Shown: positions 27,119-36,151, counted from the stretch's first letter. The stretch is DNA of 64,000 nucleotides from Kordia jejudonensis (GCF_001005315.1 NZ_LBMG01000009.1:1-64000), one strand, 5' to 3'. The notes: generated by a model not told the origin, from the letters alone. Translations and numbers: made by a program.

Positions 27119-27553
27119 ATGAATCAAATTATAGAAAAATTATTAAAAGAAATAATGTCATTTGCCAATACGCGAAAAGTAAAAGACACAGACATTTATA
27201 TCAAAAAGGCACAAGAAAAAATGGGAAGTAAAACGTTTTATGTAAGGTCCCATAAATTACTTCGTTGGATTGACCCAAAGGGACACTTTCCATTTACTAA
27301 TAAAAAAAAATATGAAATTTTTGATAGAGAAGTCATGGAACAAGAAGATTTTGAACAAGTTTATAGTGAATATATAATGTTATTTGAATATGTTCCTGAA
27401 TTAAGTGAAATTTTTGAATTAAAAGAAGAACACGTAGAGTTTAGCGTTTCTCTCAGCAAAAATGACATTCAAGATATTTATCAGTTTGTAAAAGATACGT
27501 ATATTATTGATCCAAGACGAACATCATTGTACCGTAAACCAGATACTAATTAA
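27119..27553 (+). CDS. Small cytosolic protein, candidate immunity protein
   Basis: 144 aa, acidic, soluble, no signal peptide, unrecognised. It starts 12 nt after the 942-aa effector-like gene. In polymorphic toxin loci that position is held by the cognate immunity protein. Helical N-terminus (IIEKLLKEIMSFAN), then FYVRSHKLLRWIDPKGHFPF and an acidic helical region (YVPELSEIFELKEEHVEF). The immunity role is inferred from position only. It could also be an unrelated hitchhiker. Confidence 0.6.
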   Translation: MNQIIEKLLKEIMSFANTRKVKDTDIYIKKAQEKMGSKTFYVRSHKLLRWIDPKGHFPFTNKKKYEIFDREVMEQEDFEQVYSEYIMLFEYVPELSEIFELKEEHVEFSVSLSKNDIQDIYQFVKDTYIIDPRRTSLYRKPDTN

Positions 27554-27586
27554 TCTTATTTCTCATGCTAGCGCGAGCCCTCGCTA

Positions 27587-27609
27587 CCGCACGATTATAT
27601 CGTGTGGTA
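27587..27609 (+). repeat. Left REP-like palindrome of the RAYT element
   Basis: Imperfect palindrome with arms CCGCACGAT and ATCGTGTGG around a TAT centre, plus 3' TA. Its exact reverse complement is at 28203-28225. Confidence 0.8.
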
Positions 27610-27633
27610 ATACTAAATTAAACTAAAAAAAAT

Positions 27634-28197
27634 ATGAGCCGAAATTATAAATTCCATAATCCAAAAGGATTATATTTTGTAAGCTTTGCAGTTGTGTATT
27701 GGTTAGATATCTTTACAAGAAATGAATATAAAAATATAATTGTAGATAGCTTGCATTATTGTCAAAAAGAAAAAGGTATGGAGCTTATGGCGTGGTGCAT
27801 TATGACAAATCATGTGCATTTAGTTTTTAGAAGTATTGGAAAAAGAGAGCCGCAGTTGCTTTTGGGCGATTTTAAACGATTCACAAGTAAAACCATTGTA
27901 AAAGCTATTCAAAATAACCCTAAAGAAAGTAGAAGAGAATTTTTATTAGACAAATTTAAAGAAGCTGCTGCTAAATCATCTAATGTGAATCAATATCAAT
28001 TTTGGAGACATGACAACAAACCTATTGAATTATGGAGTAATAAAGTAATTCATGAGAAAATAAACTATATACACTATAATCCTGTAAAGGCTGGCTTAGT
28101 TTTTAGACCTGAAGATTATATATATAGTAGCGCTATTGATTATGCTGACGAAAAAGGTTTATTAGAAAATATTGTGGTATTTCAAAATTTAGGTTAG
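27634..28197 (+). CDS. REP-associated tyrosine transposase (IS200-like Y1 family)
   Basis: 187 aa. Y1-type HUH transposase that nicks single-stranded DNA at palindromes. The metal-binding HUH motif is TNHVHLVF (His60, His62). The C-terminal half has KINYIHYNPVKAGLVFRPEDYIYSSA, typical of RAYTs, with candidate nucleophile tyrosines in it. Length fits an intact copy. It is flanked by perfectly inverted REP-like palindromes about 25 nt upstream and directly downstream of the gene. It probably moves or domesticates REP elements, and it follows the toxin-like operon. Confidence 0.9.
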   Translation: MSRNYKFHNPKGLYFVSFAVVYWLDIFTRNEYKNIIVDSLHYCQKEKGMELMAWCIMTNHVHLVFRSIGKREPQLLLGDFKRFTSKTIVKAIQNNPKESRREFLLDKFKEAAAKSSNVNQYQFWRHDNKPIELWSNKVIHEKINYIHYNPVKAGLVFRPEDYIYSSAIDYADEKGLLENIVVFQNLG

Positions 28198-28202
28198 AAT
28201 AA

Positions 28203-28250
28203 TACCACACGATATAATCGTGCGGCAGCTTTGGGGTGCGGCAGCTTTGG
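28203..28250 (+). repeat. Right REP-like palindrome and direct repeat
   Basis: The palindrome (28203-28225) is the perfect 23-nt reverse complement of the left copy. It is followed by two 15-bp copies of GTGCGGCAGCTTTGG, 16 bp apart and overlapping the palindrome edge. Confidence 0.75.
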
Positions 28251-28411
28251 GTTATTTGTTGTTTTTTTATAATTTTTATAAAAATTTAAAACAGTTCTAC
28301 GATTATGGTTATCCTTTATATCTTACACCTGCAACAAAAGAAGATATTAAAAAACATTGGGGAAACTTTAAGGCTGGAGATCCATATGAGCCTATTTTTC
28401 CACAGCAATAA
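28220..28411 (+). pseudogene. Orphan 3' gene fragment behind the RAYT element
   Basis: An open frame of 63 codons whose first 10 fall within the REP repeats and so are unlikely to be native. The rest (FFYNFYKNLKQFYDYGYPLYLTP, then KKHWGNFKAGDPYEPIFPQQ) looks like a real, aromatic-rich protein end. It has no proper start or leader. It may be the tail of an older gene, for example a displaced toxin or immunity cassette, cut by the element. An independent small gene is less likely. Confidence 0.35.
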
Positions 28412-28525
28412 TTTTTAAAAGAAAAACAAAAGCTATCTTGTTAAACAAATCACAAAATCAGTTTTTAATTAAACCTTCCAAACTGTTTGTAGTCCTAGAA
28501 GCAAATAATTTATAAAACTAGAAAC

Positions 28526-28999
28526 ATGAAAAACATTGTATATGCACTAGCAATCATTTTTACACTAAATGTAGCTGCACAAGAAGGAACAGATCAAAGA
28601 GATCGCCATGAGCGAAAAGAAATGCGAAAAGAAAAAGGGCAAAAGTTTATGAAAGACTTGACTCCTGAACAAATAGCTGAATTGCAAACGAAAAAGTTGA
28701 CTTTAGCATTAGATTTATCCGAAAATCAACAGCAACAAGTATTAGCGTTAGCTACAGAAAATGCAAAAATGAGACAACAAAAAATGGAAGCGCGCAAAGC
28801 GGCAAAAGAGAAAAATGTGAAGCCTACTGACGAAGAAAAGTATGCTATGATGAATGAACGACTCGATGCAAAAATTGCTTACAAGCAAAAAATGAAGCAA
28901 ATTCTTTCTGAAGAACAATATGAAAGATGGGAGAAAATGCAGGCGCGTAAAGGCAAAGGAAAGCGAGGAAAGCGACAAAAAGAGAACCGAAGAAAATAA
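28526..28999 (+). CDS. Periplasmic Spy/CpxP-like charged helical protein
   Basis: 157 aa with a signal peptide (residues 1-18, NVAAQ). The mature chain is extremely charged and helical (TPEQIAELQTKKLTLALDLSENQQQQVLALATENAKMRQ), ending in a Lys/Arg/Gly-rich tail. The LTPEQ...L.L...Q...L pattern resembles Spy/CpxP-type periplasmic stress proteins of Bacteroidota. The next gene encodes a shorter relative. Its own terminator follows. A role as a periplasmic chaperone or sensor is inferred. Confidence 0.78.
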   Translation: MKNIVYALAIIFTLNVAAQEGTDQRDRHERKEMRKEKGQKFMKDLTPEQIAELQTKKLTLALDLSENQQQQVLALATENAKMRQQKMEARKAAKEKNVKPTDEEKYAMMNERLDAKIAYKQKMKQILSEEQYERWEKMQARKGKGKRGKRQKENRRK

Positions 29000-29011
29000 T
29001 GCCCACTAAAG

Positions 29012-29039
29012 AAGAGAAGTTAAAAAGCTTCTCTTTTTT
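29012..29039 (+). terminator. Terminator after the Spy-like gene
   Basis: Stem AAGAGAAG/CTTCTCTT, loop of 7 nt, followed by a T-run. Confidence 0.8.
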
Positions 29040-29103
29040 GTTATTTGTCCACAATTTTAGTATTATTGAGTTATTATTTAGCTAACATCAACCAACAACA
29101 GTT

Positions 29104-29442
29104 ATGAAGAAATATATTACTCTATTCACATTTATATGTGTATTGTTTTTAGGAGTTCACACCGCAACTGCGCAAGAAAATGCAGAGGTAAGAGCAAAAA
29201 ACAGAACAATAAAGCTAGAAAAGACTCTAGAACTTAGTTCACAACAAGTAAAACAAGTATATCAAATTTTCTTAGATTTAGAACGTGAAAACAGCTCTTC
29301 AGATTTAGAAGCACTAAGTTCCGCAAGAAAAAAAATTAGCGATGTTTTACAACCAAAACAACGAGAAGAATTTCTTAGATCTTTTAGAAATGAAAGAATG
29401 AGACAAGAAAAAGTAACTGAAGCAAACAGAAACAGACAATAA
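29104..29442 (+). CDS. Small periplasmic helical protein related to 28526-28999
   Basis: 112 aa with a signal peptide (residues 1-23, TATAQ). The mature part is charged helices (TIKLEKTLELSSQQVKQVYQIFLDLERENSS; LQPKQREEFLRSFRNER). The SSQQVKQVYQIF pattern parallels SENQQQQVLAL in the gene upstream, so both probably belong to the same Spy/CpxP-like group. Function unknown. It is separated from its neighbour by a terminator and has its own strong terminator. Confidence 0.76.
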   Translation: MKKYITLFTFICVLFLGVHTATAQENAEVRAKNRTIKLEKTLELSSQQVKQVYQIFLDLERENSSSDLEALSSARKKISDVLQPKQREEFLRSFRNERMRQEKVTEANRNRQ

Positions 29443-29460
29443 CAAACAGTATCTTATACT

Positions 29461-29489
29461 AAAAAACTCGGCTAATTGCCGAGTTTTTT
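29461..29489. terminator. Bidirectional terminator between the helical protein gene and hemL
   Basis: Perfect stem AAAAAACTCGGC/GCCGAGTTTTTT with a 5-nt loop between converging genes. Confidence 0.85.
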
Positions 29490-29511
29490 TATGATCTATA
29501 GTTTCTAAATA

Positions 29512-30795
29512 CTATAATTCCTTTGCAACTTCTTTTACAGCAGCAATCGTTGTGTCTAAATCGTCATACGATAATGCATCTGACAAAAACCAAGTTTCAA
29601 ACGCTGATGGAGCAATATAAATTCCACGATTTAACAATCCGTGGAAAAACTTCTTAAACGAATCATTATTTCCTTTTGCTGACGATTCGAAATCAATAAC
29701 AGCATCATCACAAAAATGTACCGAAATCATAGATCCAATTCGATTGATTTGATGTGTAACACCAGCTTCCGTTAAAACTTTTGCAATTCCTTGATGTAAA
29801 TAGGCCGTTTTTTCTTGTAGACTTTTAAAAACGTCTCCTTGATTCAATTCCTGCAACATTGCTAATCCTGCAGCCATTGCTAGTGGATTTCCACTTAATG
29901 TTCCAGCCTGATATACAGGACCAAGCGGCGCTAAATGTTCCATAATTTCCTTTCGTGCTGCAAATGCTCCCACAGGCAATCCGCCACCAATTACTTTGCC
30001 AAAACAAACAATATCAGCATTGACTCCAAGTAATTCTTGCACGCCACCTTTTGCTAAGCGGAATCCTGTCATAACCTCATCAAAAACCAACAAGATATTG
30101 TGCGCATCACATAAGGTGCGTAATCCTTCTAAAAACCCTTCTACTGGCGGAATACAACCCATATTTCCAGCTACAGGTTCAATAATGATACACGCAATTT
30201 CGCCTTCATTTTGTGCAATAATTTGTTTTACATTTTCCAAATCGTTGTAACGCGCCAACAAGGTATCTTTTGCCGTTCCTCGTGTCACTCCAGGACTGTT
30301 AGGACTTCCAAAAGTAACGGCGCCACTTCCAGCCTGAATCAGAAAGGCATCACTATGTCCATGATAACAACCTGCAAATTTGATCATTTTATCTTTTCCT
30401 GTATATCCTCGCGCCAAGCGAACAGCACTCATACACGCTTCAGTTCCACTATTCACGAAACGAATCATATCGATATTTGGTACCATAGAAACCGCCAATT
30501 CTGCAATTTTCGTTTCAATTTCGGTTGGCATTCCAAAGGAAGTTCCCTTTTTTGCCTTTTCTACAACGGCATCAATCACAGGTTTGTGTGCATGCCCCAA
30601 AATCATTGGTCCCCACGAATTGATATATTCTATATATTTTTTATCATCTTCATCAATAATGTAAGCTCCTTTGGCTTCTTTGACAAAAATTGGTGTGCCG
30701 CCTACGGCTTTGAACGCACGAACAGGTGAGTTTACGCCGCCCGGAATCACTTTTTGTGCTTCTGCAAACAGTGCGCTGCTACGTTTATATTCCAT
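29512..30795 (-). CDS. hemL: Glutamate-1-semialdehyde 2,1-aminomutase
   Basis: 427 aa, cytoplasmic PLP enzyme that turns glutamate-1-semialdehyde into 5-aminolevulinate for haem synthesis (C5 pathway). Class III aminotransferase features are [46 protein letters not shown] and the PLP lysine K267 in [15 protein letters not shown]. Length is as expected. It is the last gene of a probable three-gene minus-strand unit, 23 nt after the glucosaminidase gene. It is convergent with a periplasmic protein gene through a shared terminator. Confidence 0.97.
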   Translation of the reverse strand: MEYKRSSALFAEAQKVIPGGVNSPVRAFKAVGGTPIFVKEAKGAYIIDEDDKKYIEYINSWGPMILGHAHKPVIDAVVEKAKKGTSFGMPTEIETKIAELAVSMVPNIDMIRFVNSGTEACMSAVRLARGYTGKDKMIKFAGCYHGHSDAFLIQAGSGAVTFGSPNSPGVTRGTAKDTLLARYNDLENVKQIIAQNEGEIACIIIEPVAGNMGCIPPVEGFLEGLRTLCDAHNILLVFDEVMTGFRLAKGGVQELLGVNADIVCFGKVIGGGLPVGAFAARKEIMEHLAPLGPVYQAGTLSGNPLAMAAGLAMLQELNQGDVFKSLQEKTAYLHQGIAKVLTEAGVTHQINRIGSMISVHFCDDAVIDFESSAKGNNDSFKKFFHGLLNRGIYIAPSAFETWFLSDALSYDDLDTTIAAVKEVAKEL

Positions 30796-30818
30796 TCTAT
30801 TGTATGTTTTTTTATTGA

Positions 30819-31658
30819 CTAAAAGTCTTTTGGAAGTGGTTTTACAAATAATACTTGACCTACAAAAATGTCATTATCTTCAAGTCCATTTAAAGATTTT
30901 AATTTGTCTACAGATAATTTATGTTTTCGAGCAATACTGTACAATGTATCGCCTTTTGTAACCGTGTAACGATCATTATGCGTCGTAACTTTCTTTGCAT
31001 CTTCAGGTTTTTTCCCTAAAACTTCTGCATCATATTTGTACAATTCGTAACGCTCTATTAAAGCGATTAATTTTTTAGGATATTTTCGATCGGTGGCATA
31101 TCCAGCTTTTTTCAAGCCTTTTGCCCAGCCTTTGTAATCGTCTTTTGGCAGTTTGAATAAGGATGCATAACGCGATCTTCCCGTTAAGAATAAGGAATGA
31201 TCTGTGAATGAATATGCTGGATTTGCATATTTTCGGAAACATTCTTGATCTTCATCATCATCATGATATACACGTTGCCCTTTCCAACCTCTGTGACATT
31301 TAATTCCAAAATGATTGTTAGATCGCATGGTCAACTCGCCTTTTCCAGAACCCGATTCTAAAATTCCTTGTGCTAAAGTAATACTTGCAGGAATTCCGTG
31401 ACGTTCCATTTCTTTTTTGGCAACTTCACTATAGGTTTCAATGTACATTTCCGTCGTGCTTTTGGTAGCTGTTTTTGGAGTTTTCACCTCAACTTTCGGA
31501 GTTGTTTTTACAACTTCTACAGGTTCGGCTTTAGGTGTCGTTTTTACAACACGTGTTGTTTTTTTTGGCTGCTTTTTCGAGGTTGCCACACGGTTTTGTG
31601 TTCCACAACTTGATAATATCAATACTCCTAAAAGTGTATATATAATGTGTTTTTTCAT
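30819..31658 (-). CDS. Lipoprotein with glucosaminidase and LysM domains
   Basis: 279-aa predicted cell-wall hydrolase that cuts glycan chains of peptidoglycan. The signal peptide has lipobox LILSSC (Cys18). A Lys/Thr/Pro linker follows, then a glucosaminidase (GH73-like) domain with [30 protein letters not shown] (catalytic Glu region) and [22 protein letters not shown]-terminal LysM ([23 protein letters not shown]) binds peptidoglycan. It starts 4 nt after the PLP enzyme gene and ends 23 nt before hemL, suggesting co-transcription. Confidence 0.93.
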   Translation of the reverse strand: MKKHIIYTLLGVLILSSCGTQNRVATSKKQPKKTTRVVKTTPKAEPVEVVKTTPKVEVKTPKTATKSTTEMYIETYSEVAKKEMERHGIPASITLAQGILESGSGKGELTMRSNNHFGIKCHRGWKGQRVYHDDDEDQECFRKYANPAYSFTDHSLFLTGRSRYASLFKLPKDDYKGWAKGLKKAGYATDRKYPKKLIALIERYELYKYDAEVLGKKPEDAKKVTTHNDRYTVTKGDTLYSIARKHKLSVDKLKSLNGLEDNDIFVGQVLFVKPLPKDF

Positions 31659-31662
31659 ATGA

Positions 31663-32574
31663 TTATATGATCGTTTGTTGTCCTTTTCTTTGTAGTTTTT
31701 GGTTCATACCTTCAATTCCTTGCAATCCGCCTGTATGAATTGCTAAAATACGGTTTTGTTTGGCAAAATGCCCATTTTTGATTAAATCTATGATTCCGAA
31801 AAGCATTTTTCCTGTATAGATTGGATCTAAAGGAATGTTGGTGCGTTTGTTGAAATCGTTTATAAATTGAATCAATTCTTCAGTAACTTTTCCATAGCCG
31901 CCAAAATGATATGTATTGATTAATTCCCAGTTATTTACAGTGGTAAATTGTTGAATTTCGGCTTGTAAAAAATTTCCTTTCAACGCTGGAAAACCTACTA
32001 TTTTTTGATGTGAAAAAGCACCTTTACTTATTCCTGCAATGGTTCCACCAGTTCCAACAGCACAGCAAATGGTATCAAAATCTTTTTCGGTTTCCGTAAT
32101 GATTTCTGCACAACCTTTAACCGCCAACATATTGGTTCCACCTTCTGGTATTGTATAGAAACGTCCAAATTCGTGTCTTAATTGTGCTAAGAATTCAGAA
32201 GTTGTTTTTTCGCGATAGTGTTCTCGGGTAATAAACTTTAAGTGCATTCCGTTTTCCGCTGCAAATTTTAAGGTAGCGTTTGTATTTAGTTTAGCTCTTA
32301 ATTCGTCTCCTCTAATGATTCCAATAGTTTGAAAACCGTACATTTTTCCTGCTGCCGCAACTGCCGCAATATGATTGGAAAATGCGCCTCCAAAGGTTAA
32401 TAGTGTAGTGTGTTTTTCTTTGTGGGCTTCCGCCAGATTGTACTTAAGCTTTCTAAATTTATTTCCAGAAACAAACGGATGAATTAAGTCTTCACGCTTG
32501 ATAAACAAACGTACATCTGTGTCAAAATTAAGTGTGACTTCTTGAATTGGTATGTGTTGTGTTTCAAACTCCAT
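31663..32574 (-). CDS. PLP-dependent ACC deaminase/D-cysteine desulfhydrase family protein
   Basis: 303 aa. Fold-type II PLP enzyme. The PLP lysine is in the N-terminal motif FVSGNKFRKLKYNL (K of GNKFRKL). A serine-rich or Asn loop (TFGGAFSNHIAAVAAAG) and the phosphate-binding glycine loop CAVGTGGTIAGISKG are visible. Family members either open 1-aminocyclopropane-1-carboxylate or remove sulfide from D-cysteine. The two cannot be distinguished here, and D-cysteine desulfhydrase is the commoner role. First gene of a probable operon with the glucosaminidase gene and hemL. Confidence 0.88.
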   Translation of the reverse strand: MEFETQHIPIQEVTLNFDTDVRLFIKREDLIHPFVSGNKFRKLKYNLAEAHKEKHTTLLTFGGAFSNHIAAVAAAGKMYGFQTIGIIRGDELRAKLNTNATLKFAAENGMHLKFITREHYREKTTSEFLAQLRHEFGRFYTIPEGGTNMLAVKGCAEIITETEKDFDTICCAVGTGGTIAGISKGAFSHQKIVGFPALKGNFLQAEIQQFTTVNNWELINTYHFGGYGKVTEELIQFINDFNKRTNIPLDPIYTGKMLFGIIDLIKNGHFAKQNRILAIHTGGLQGIEGMNQKLQRKGQQTII

Positions 32575-32701
32575 TGCGTTTGCAAAAATACTGCAAAACC
32601 ATGAATTCTCATTTGCTTTTCAAACATAAAAAATCACTCAAAACACTATTTTTAAATACTGCCTTGCGTGATTTGAATACACTGATTCTTGTATATGTGA
32701 A

Positions 32702-35700
32702 TTACAGAGATTTTTTAAAGAACAAACTCCCAACTTCAAACGCACCTTGCGTATCCGATAATCTAACAATAGACACTTCTTTTTGTTCGTCTTTTGTTCC
32801 GTAATTTCTATACAGTGTGACTTTTAAAATTGTTGGACCTGATATTTTCTGAACCCTATTAGCAAAATGATTTACATATACTTCATATTTTCCATCAATG
32901 GCATTTTTTAATAAAAATTCTTCTGGACCGTAACCTTGTGTCAAATCATCTGACATACGTCCGCCAATTGCCGTTTTTGGATGACTGTAAAACGCTTTTT
33001 CTCCATTTGGATCAATTACCCATAAATCGATATCAGTATCATTATGATTCCAATCAATTGTGATACGAACATCTACAGGCATTGGTACAAATTGACGTTT
33101 CTCTTCTGAAGTCAAACTGAGTTTATTCCCATACATGGAAACCAATCGGGTAAGCTCTATAAATACAATCTGTTCTATTCCAGAAAATCGTTGTTCTTCA
33201 TCCTTTTCAATTAATTGTCCATCATACAATGTATAAAGCATATCATAACTTTTCTGGAATTCGCCAACATGTTCGTACGCCAATGCTAAATCACGATACG
33301 ATTGTGGTTCTTCTGGGCGTATTTCTAATACCTTTTCATAGGCTAGTACTGCCATATCATATTGTTTGAAGTATTCCAGTTTGTACGCCATTGCTTTTAA
33401 CAATTCATAATTATTCAATTCAACTTCGATCAAGTTTGTAATTACCGTTGTGGCTATGTCAAATGCTTTTCGTTCGTGGAAAAAATCAGCAACATCTAAA
33501 TAAAATGTTGGCATATTTGCGTACGATTCTCTGATTTCCAAATATTTTTTATAGGAAGCTTCAACCGTAGTTTCTTTTTCTAATTCTTTGATATATGGTT
33601 GATTGGCGTCCCAAGGCTTCATTTCTATTGTATTGGCTATTTTTTCTTCTAATGCTTCAATAGCTGCTTTGTTTTCTACAATACCATTTTTGGTTGTAAT
33701 GATAATTACACCATTCGCACCGCTACTTCCATACAATGCAGTAGCTGATGTGCTTTTTAGCGTAGAAGCAGTTTGAATGTTTTCTGGAGCTATTTTGCTC
33801 AGATCATTTTCAGAAATTACTTGTCCATCTACCACATATAATGGATTGCTTTTTTGACTTATTGAATTGCGTCCTCTAAGCACTATTGTACTGTCAAGAT
33901 TTCCTGAACTACTTGAAATATTAAGTCCAGCCGCTTGTCCTTGTAGTATTTGATTTATAGAAGCATTTGGCACTTGCTCCATCGATTCTGCTTGTATTAC
34001 TGAAACTGCTGAAGTAACGTTACTACGTTTCTCTGCTCTATACGCAACAACCGCCACTTCTTGCAAATTTTCTCCAAGTTTCATCTCTACATTGAGCTGA
34101 CTATCTGTTGCTCTGATGGTATGTTCTAAAGGCAAATAACTTATATAACTAAACGCAATGACTTCTCCTGTACGCATTCCAATACTATAATTTCCGTCAA
34201 AATCAGTAGTTACACCTGTTGACGTTCCCCTGACAGCTACGGTAGCACCTGGTATTGGCCTTCCAGATTCGTCTGTTACTGTTCCAGAAATAGTGCGCAA
34301 TGCATTGGTAGTCGTTGAAGCATTATTCCTTATTGGTGTAGTGGTAGTTGTATTCGTTGTTTGTATTACTTTTGGAGTTGGTGCTTTTGCAACAACTTGT
34401 TCAGCTTCATACCATTTTAGAAGACCATTGTACTGATTTCGTAAAGCACTTTTTCGACTAGCAATTCGAGTTTTTCGTTGTTCCTTCGCTCTTTGTGCAC
34501 TTGCCAAACGTTGTTTGTATTGGGGCATTAATTCTTTTGGCGGTTCTATTTCGTAACGCACATAATCTTCAATACGATCTAAAATTAGCATGGATGTATA
34601 TTCTGTGATTAAATCATATTGTTTTGCTAATGAAACAATTAGTTGTTTGTTTTTTTCTTTAGCACGATTTAGGTCGATCAGCTTTTGCTTTGCCCACAAA
34701 CGCTTTACAACTTTTGTTCCTTCCGTTTTTGTGATCTTTACAGGAATTTTCTCAGTGACTTTTCCGCCATACCCAAACAGTAATTCAATAGTCGTTGGTT
34801 CTGTAAATTGTCCTGTAATGGCAAAATCATGATACACATTGGTTCGTTGTTTTGGATACACATCGTATACTTTTTCGCTATGATGCACACCTAAAAACTG
34901 AAAAGGTTCTTCTTTTAACATTTTTGCTGCTTCAGATACAGCCAAACGTGTGAGATTTATATAGCTTCCGCCAGATTGTGTAGCAATATCAATCAAACTT
35001 TGATGATTGGAAGAAACCAATGAATTAATGGTATATACAGGCACTTCCTTGTCATATAAAAATGTTCCCAAATTCGCCAAACCATCAGAAAACAGTAATA
35101 CTTCATCTGTTCTTATGTTTGCGTCTTTGAAGACATCTAACTTTGTTCCGCCATCGTATTGTATCTTTTTTATGTCCGCTATCAATGTGTTTATGTTACC
35201 TCTTCTTACTACTATTTCGTGTTTCTTTTGAACCTTATTATTGAAAACAACTAAAGTTACTTTTGCTTTGCGGAGATAGTTGAAATAGTTTGTCAACAAT
35301 GCAAGTTCATCTTCCAAATTTTTGTAGCGCATGGAATAGGAAGCATCCCATAAAATAATGATTCTTTTTGGCTTTTTCTTTAACCGTGAAGTTGGTGCCA
35401 AAGCTTTGTAATATTGAAAATAACCATTAAAAGTAGATAGACTTGCCTGATTTGTCTTGTTTGGAATCTGCACTACAATTGGTTTGCTTGGTTTGTGTGC
35501 CTTTTTTGCAATCTTAGCAACGAATACATCATTGTTTTTCTTGAAATAGAAATCGTTGTAATTCGCTTTACTCACTATCGGTTTTTCTGCATTAAAAACA
35601 GAAATTTCTACTGAAAAATTCGCTAGTTTCTCTTCTATTCCTAAAGGTAACTCGTAGGTTTGCATGCCGTTTAGCGTACGCAATTCTTGTTCAAACTTGA

Positions 35701-36124
35701 TCACAATATGCTTGTGCGCTTTTGCCAATATTGGATACACACGTGCTTTGTAATTGTTCCCTTCTGTTTTTTCTAACAATCCAGGATCTATGCGTCGACG
35801 TACGGTGGTTTCATAGGCAACTCTAGCCAATTCTTTTTCTACAATGACAGCCTCACGCAACTTTCCATTGACATCCATGGCAAATCCTGAAACAACTTGT
35901 CCTTCTCCCAAAGGAAATACCAACTCGCCTTCCAAAGTTCTATTCAATCCATTGTAAAATTTCATGTCATAGGTTGTTACCGCAAGGTTTCCAACAATAT
36001 CAACGTTTACTTTTAAGTCTGTTAATTGTAATTGTTTTTCATCTGAAATCGTGACTTTTGGAATTTGTTGTGCAGATACAGTCAAGCAAAATAGACAAAA
36101 GAAAATAGTTAGAGATCGTTTCAT
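32702..36124 (-). CDS. VIT/vWA protein with CarboxypepD-like, TonB-plug-like, TPR and DUF2135 domains
   Basis: 1140 aa from MKRSLTIFFCLFCLTVSAQQ (signal peptide). A frame start 27 nt earlier is ignored because the signal peptide begins here. Domains in order: VIT (about 21-141), vWA with metal site DASYS (260-264), CarboxypepD_reg-like beta-sandwich (ISGTVTDESGRPIPGATVAVRG, about 608-690), and a SusC/TonB-plug-like domain (VIQAESMEQVPNASINQILQ; LRGRNSISQ; ALYGSSGANGVIIITT; about 705-808). TPR helices (about 855-980) and DUF2135 (ITIDWNHNDTDIDLWVIDPNGE, about 1018-1125) follow. No barrel follows the plug, so it is not a receptor. Probably a periplasmic or surface adhesion/scaffold protein. Confidence 0.85.
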   Translation of the reverse strand: MKRSLTIFFCLFCLTVSAQQIPKVTISDEKQLQLTDLKVNVDIVGNLAVTTYDMKFYNGLNRTLEGELVFPLGEGQVVSGFAMDVNGKLREAVIVEKELARVAYETTVRRRIDPGLLEKTEGNNYKARVYPILAKAHKHIVIKFEQELRTLNGMQTYELPLGIEEKLANFSVEISVFNAEKPIVSKANYNDFYFKKNNDVFVAKIAKKAHKPSKPIVVQIPNKTNQASLSTFNGYFQYYKALAPTSRLKKKPKRIIILWDASYSMRYKNLEDELALLTNYFNYLRKAKVTLVVFNNKVQKKHEIVVRRGNINTLIADIKKIQYDGGTKLDVFKDANIRTDEVLLFSDGLANLGTFLYDKEVPVYTINSLVSSNHQSLIDIATQSGGSYINLTRLAVSEAAKMLKEEPFQFLGVHHSEKVYDVYPKQRTNVYHDFAITGQFTEPTTIELLFGYGGKVTEKIPVKITKTEGTKVVKRLWAKQKLIDLNRAKEKNKQLIVSLAKQYDLITEYTSMLILDRIEDYVRYEIEPPKELMPQYKQRLASAQRAKEQRKTRIASRKSALRNQYNGLLKWYEAEQVVAKAPTPKVIQTTNTTTTTPIRNNASTTTNALRTISGTVTDESGRPIPGATVAVRGTSTGVTTDFDGNYSIGMRTGEVIAFSYISYLPLEHTIRATDSQLNVEMKLGENLQEVAVVAYRAEKRSNVTSAVSVIQAESMEQVPNASINQILQGQAAGLNISSSSGNLDSTIVLRGRNSISQKSNPLYVVDGQVISENDLSKIAPENIQTASTLKSTSATALYGSSGANGVIIITTKNGIVENKAAIEALEEKIANTIEMKPWDANQPYIKELEKETTVEASYKKYLEIRESYANMPTFYLDVADFFHERKAFDIATTVITNLIEVELNNYELLKAMAYKLEYFKQYDMAVLAYEKVLEIRPEEPQSYRDLALAYEHVGEFQKSYDMLYTLYDGQLIEKDEEQRFSGIEQIVFIELTRLVSMYGNKLSLTSEEKRQFVPMPVDVRITIDWNHNDTDIDLWVIDPNGEKAFYSHPKTAIGGRMSDDLTQGYGPEEFLLKNAIDGKYEVYVNHFANRVQKISGPTILKVTLYRNYGTKDEQKEVSIVRLSDTQGAFEVGSLFFKKSL

Positions 36125-36151
36125 AATGGACATGTTTTTAATTTCTTCCAT

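Larger units (their letters stand above)
27569..28250 (+). mobile_element. RAYT-type element with flanking REP-like inverted repeats
   Basis: A REP-associated tyrosine transposase gene lies between two REP-like palindromes that are exact reverse complements of each other (27587-27609 and 28203-28225). The left side has a second small hairpin (TAGCG...CGCTA, 27569-27586). The right side has the 15-bp direct repeat GTGCGGCAGCTTTGG at 28220-28234 and 28236-28250. The arrangement fits RAYT/REPIN elements of Bacteroidota. Confidence 0.75.

Noticed and set aside
23896-27553. MNT/HEPN toxin-antitoxin interpretation of the nucleotidyltransferase
   Set aside because: No HEPN-type protein adjoins it. 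The 144-aa protein lacks the RX4-6H motif and is separated from it by the 942-aa gene.
30211-30729. Plus-strand frame of 172 codons opposite hemL
   Set aside because: It is antisense to the strongly supported hemL and its codon pattern is that of the complement.
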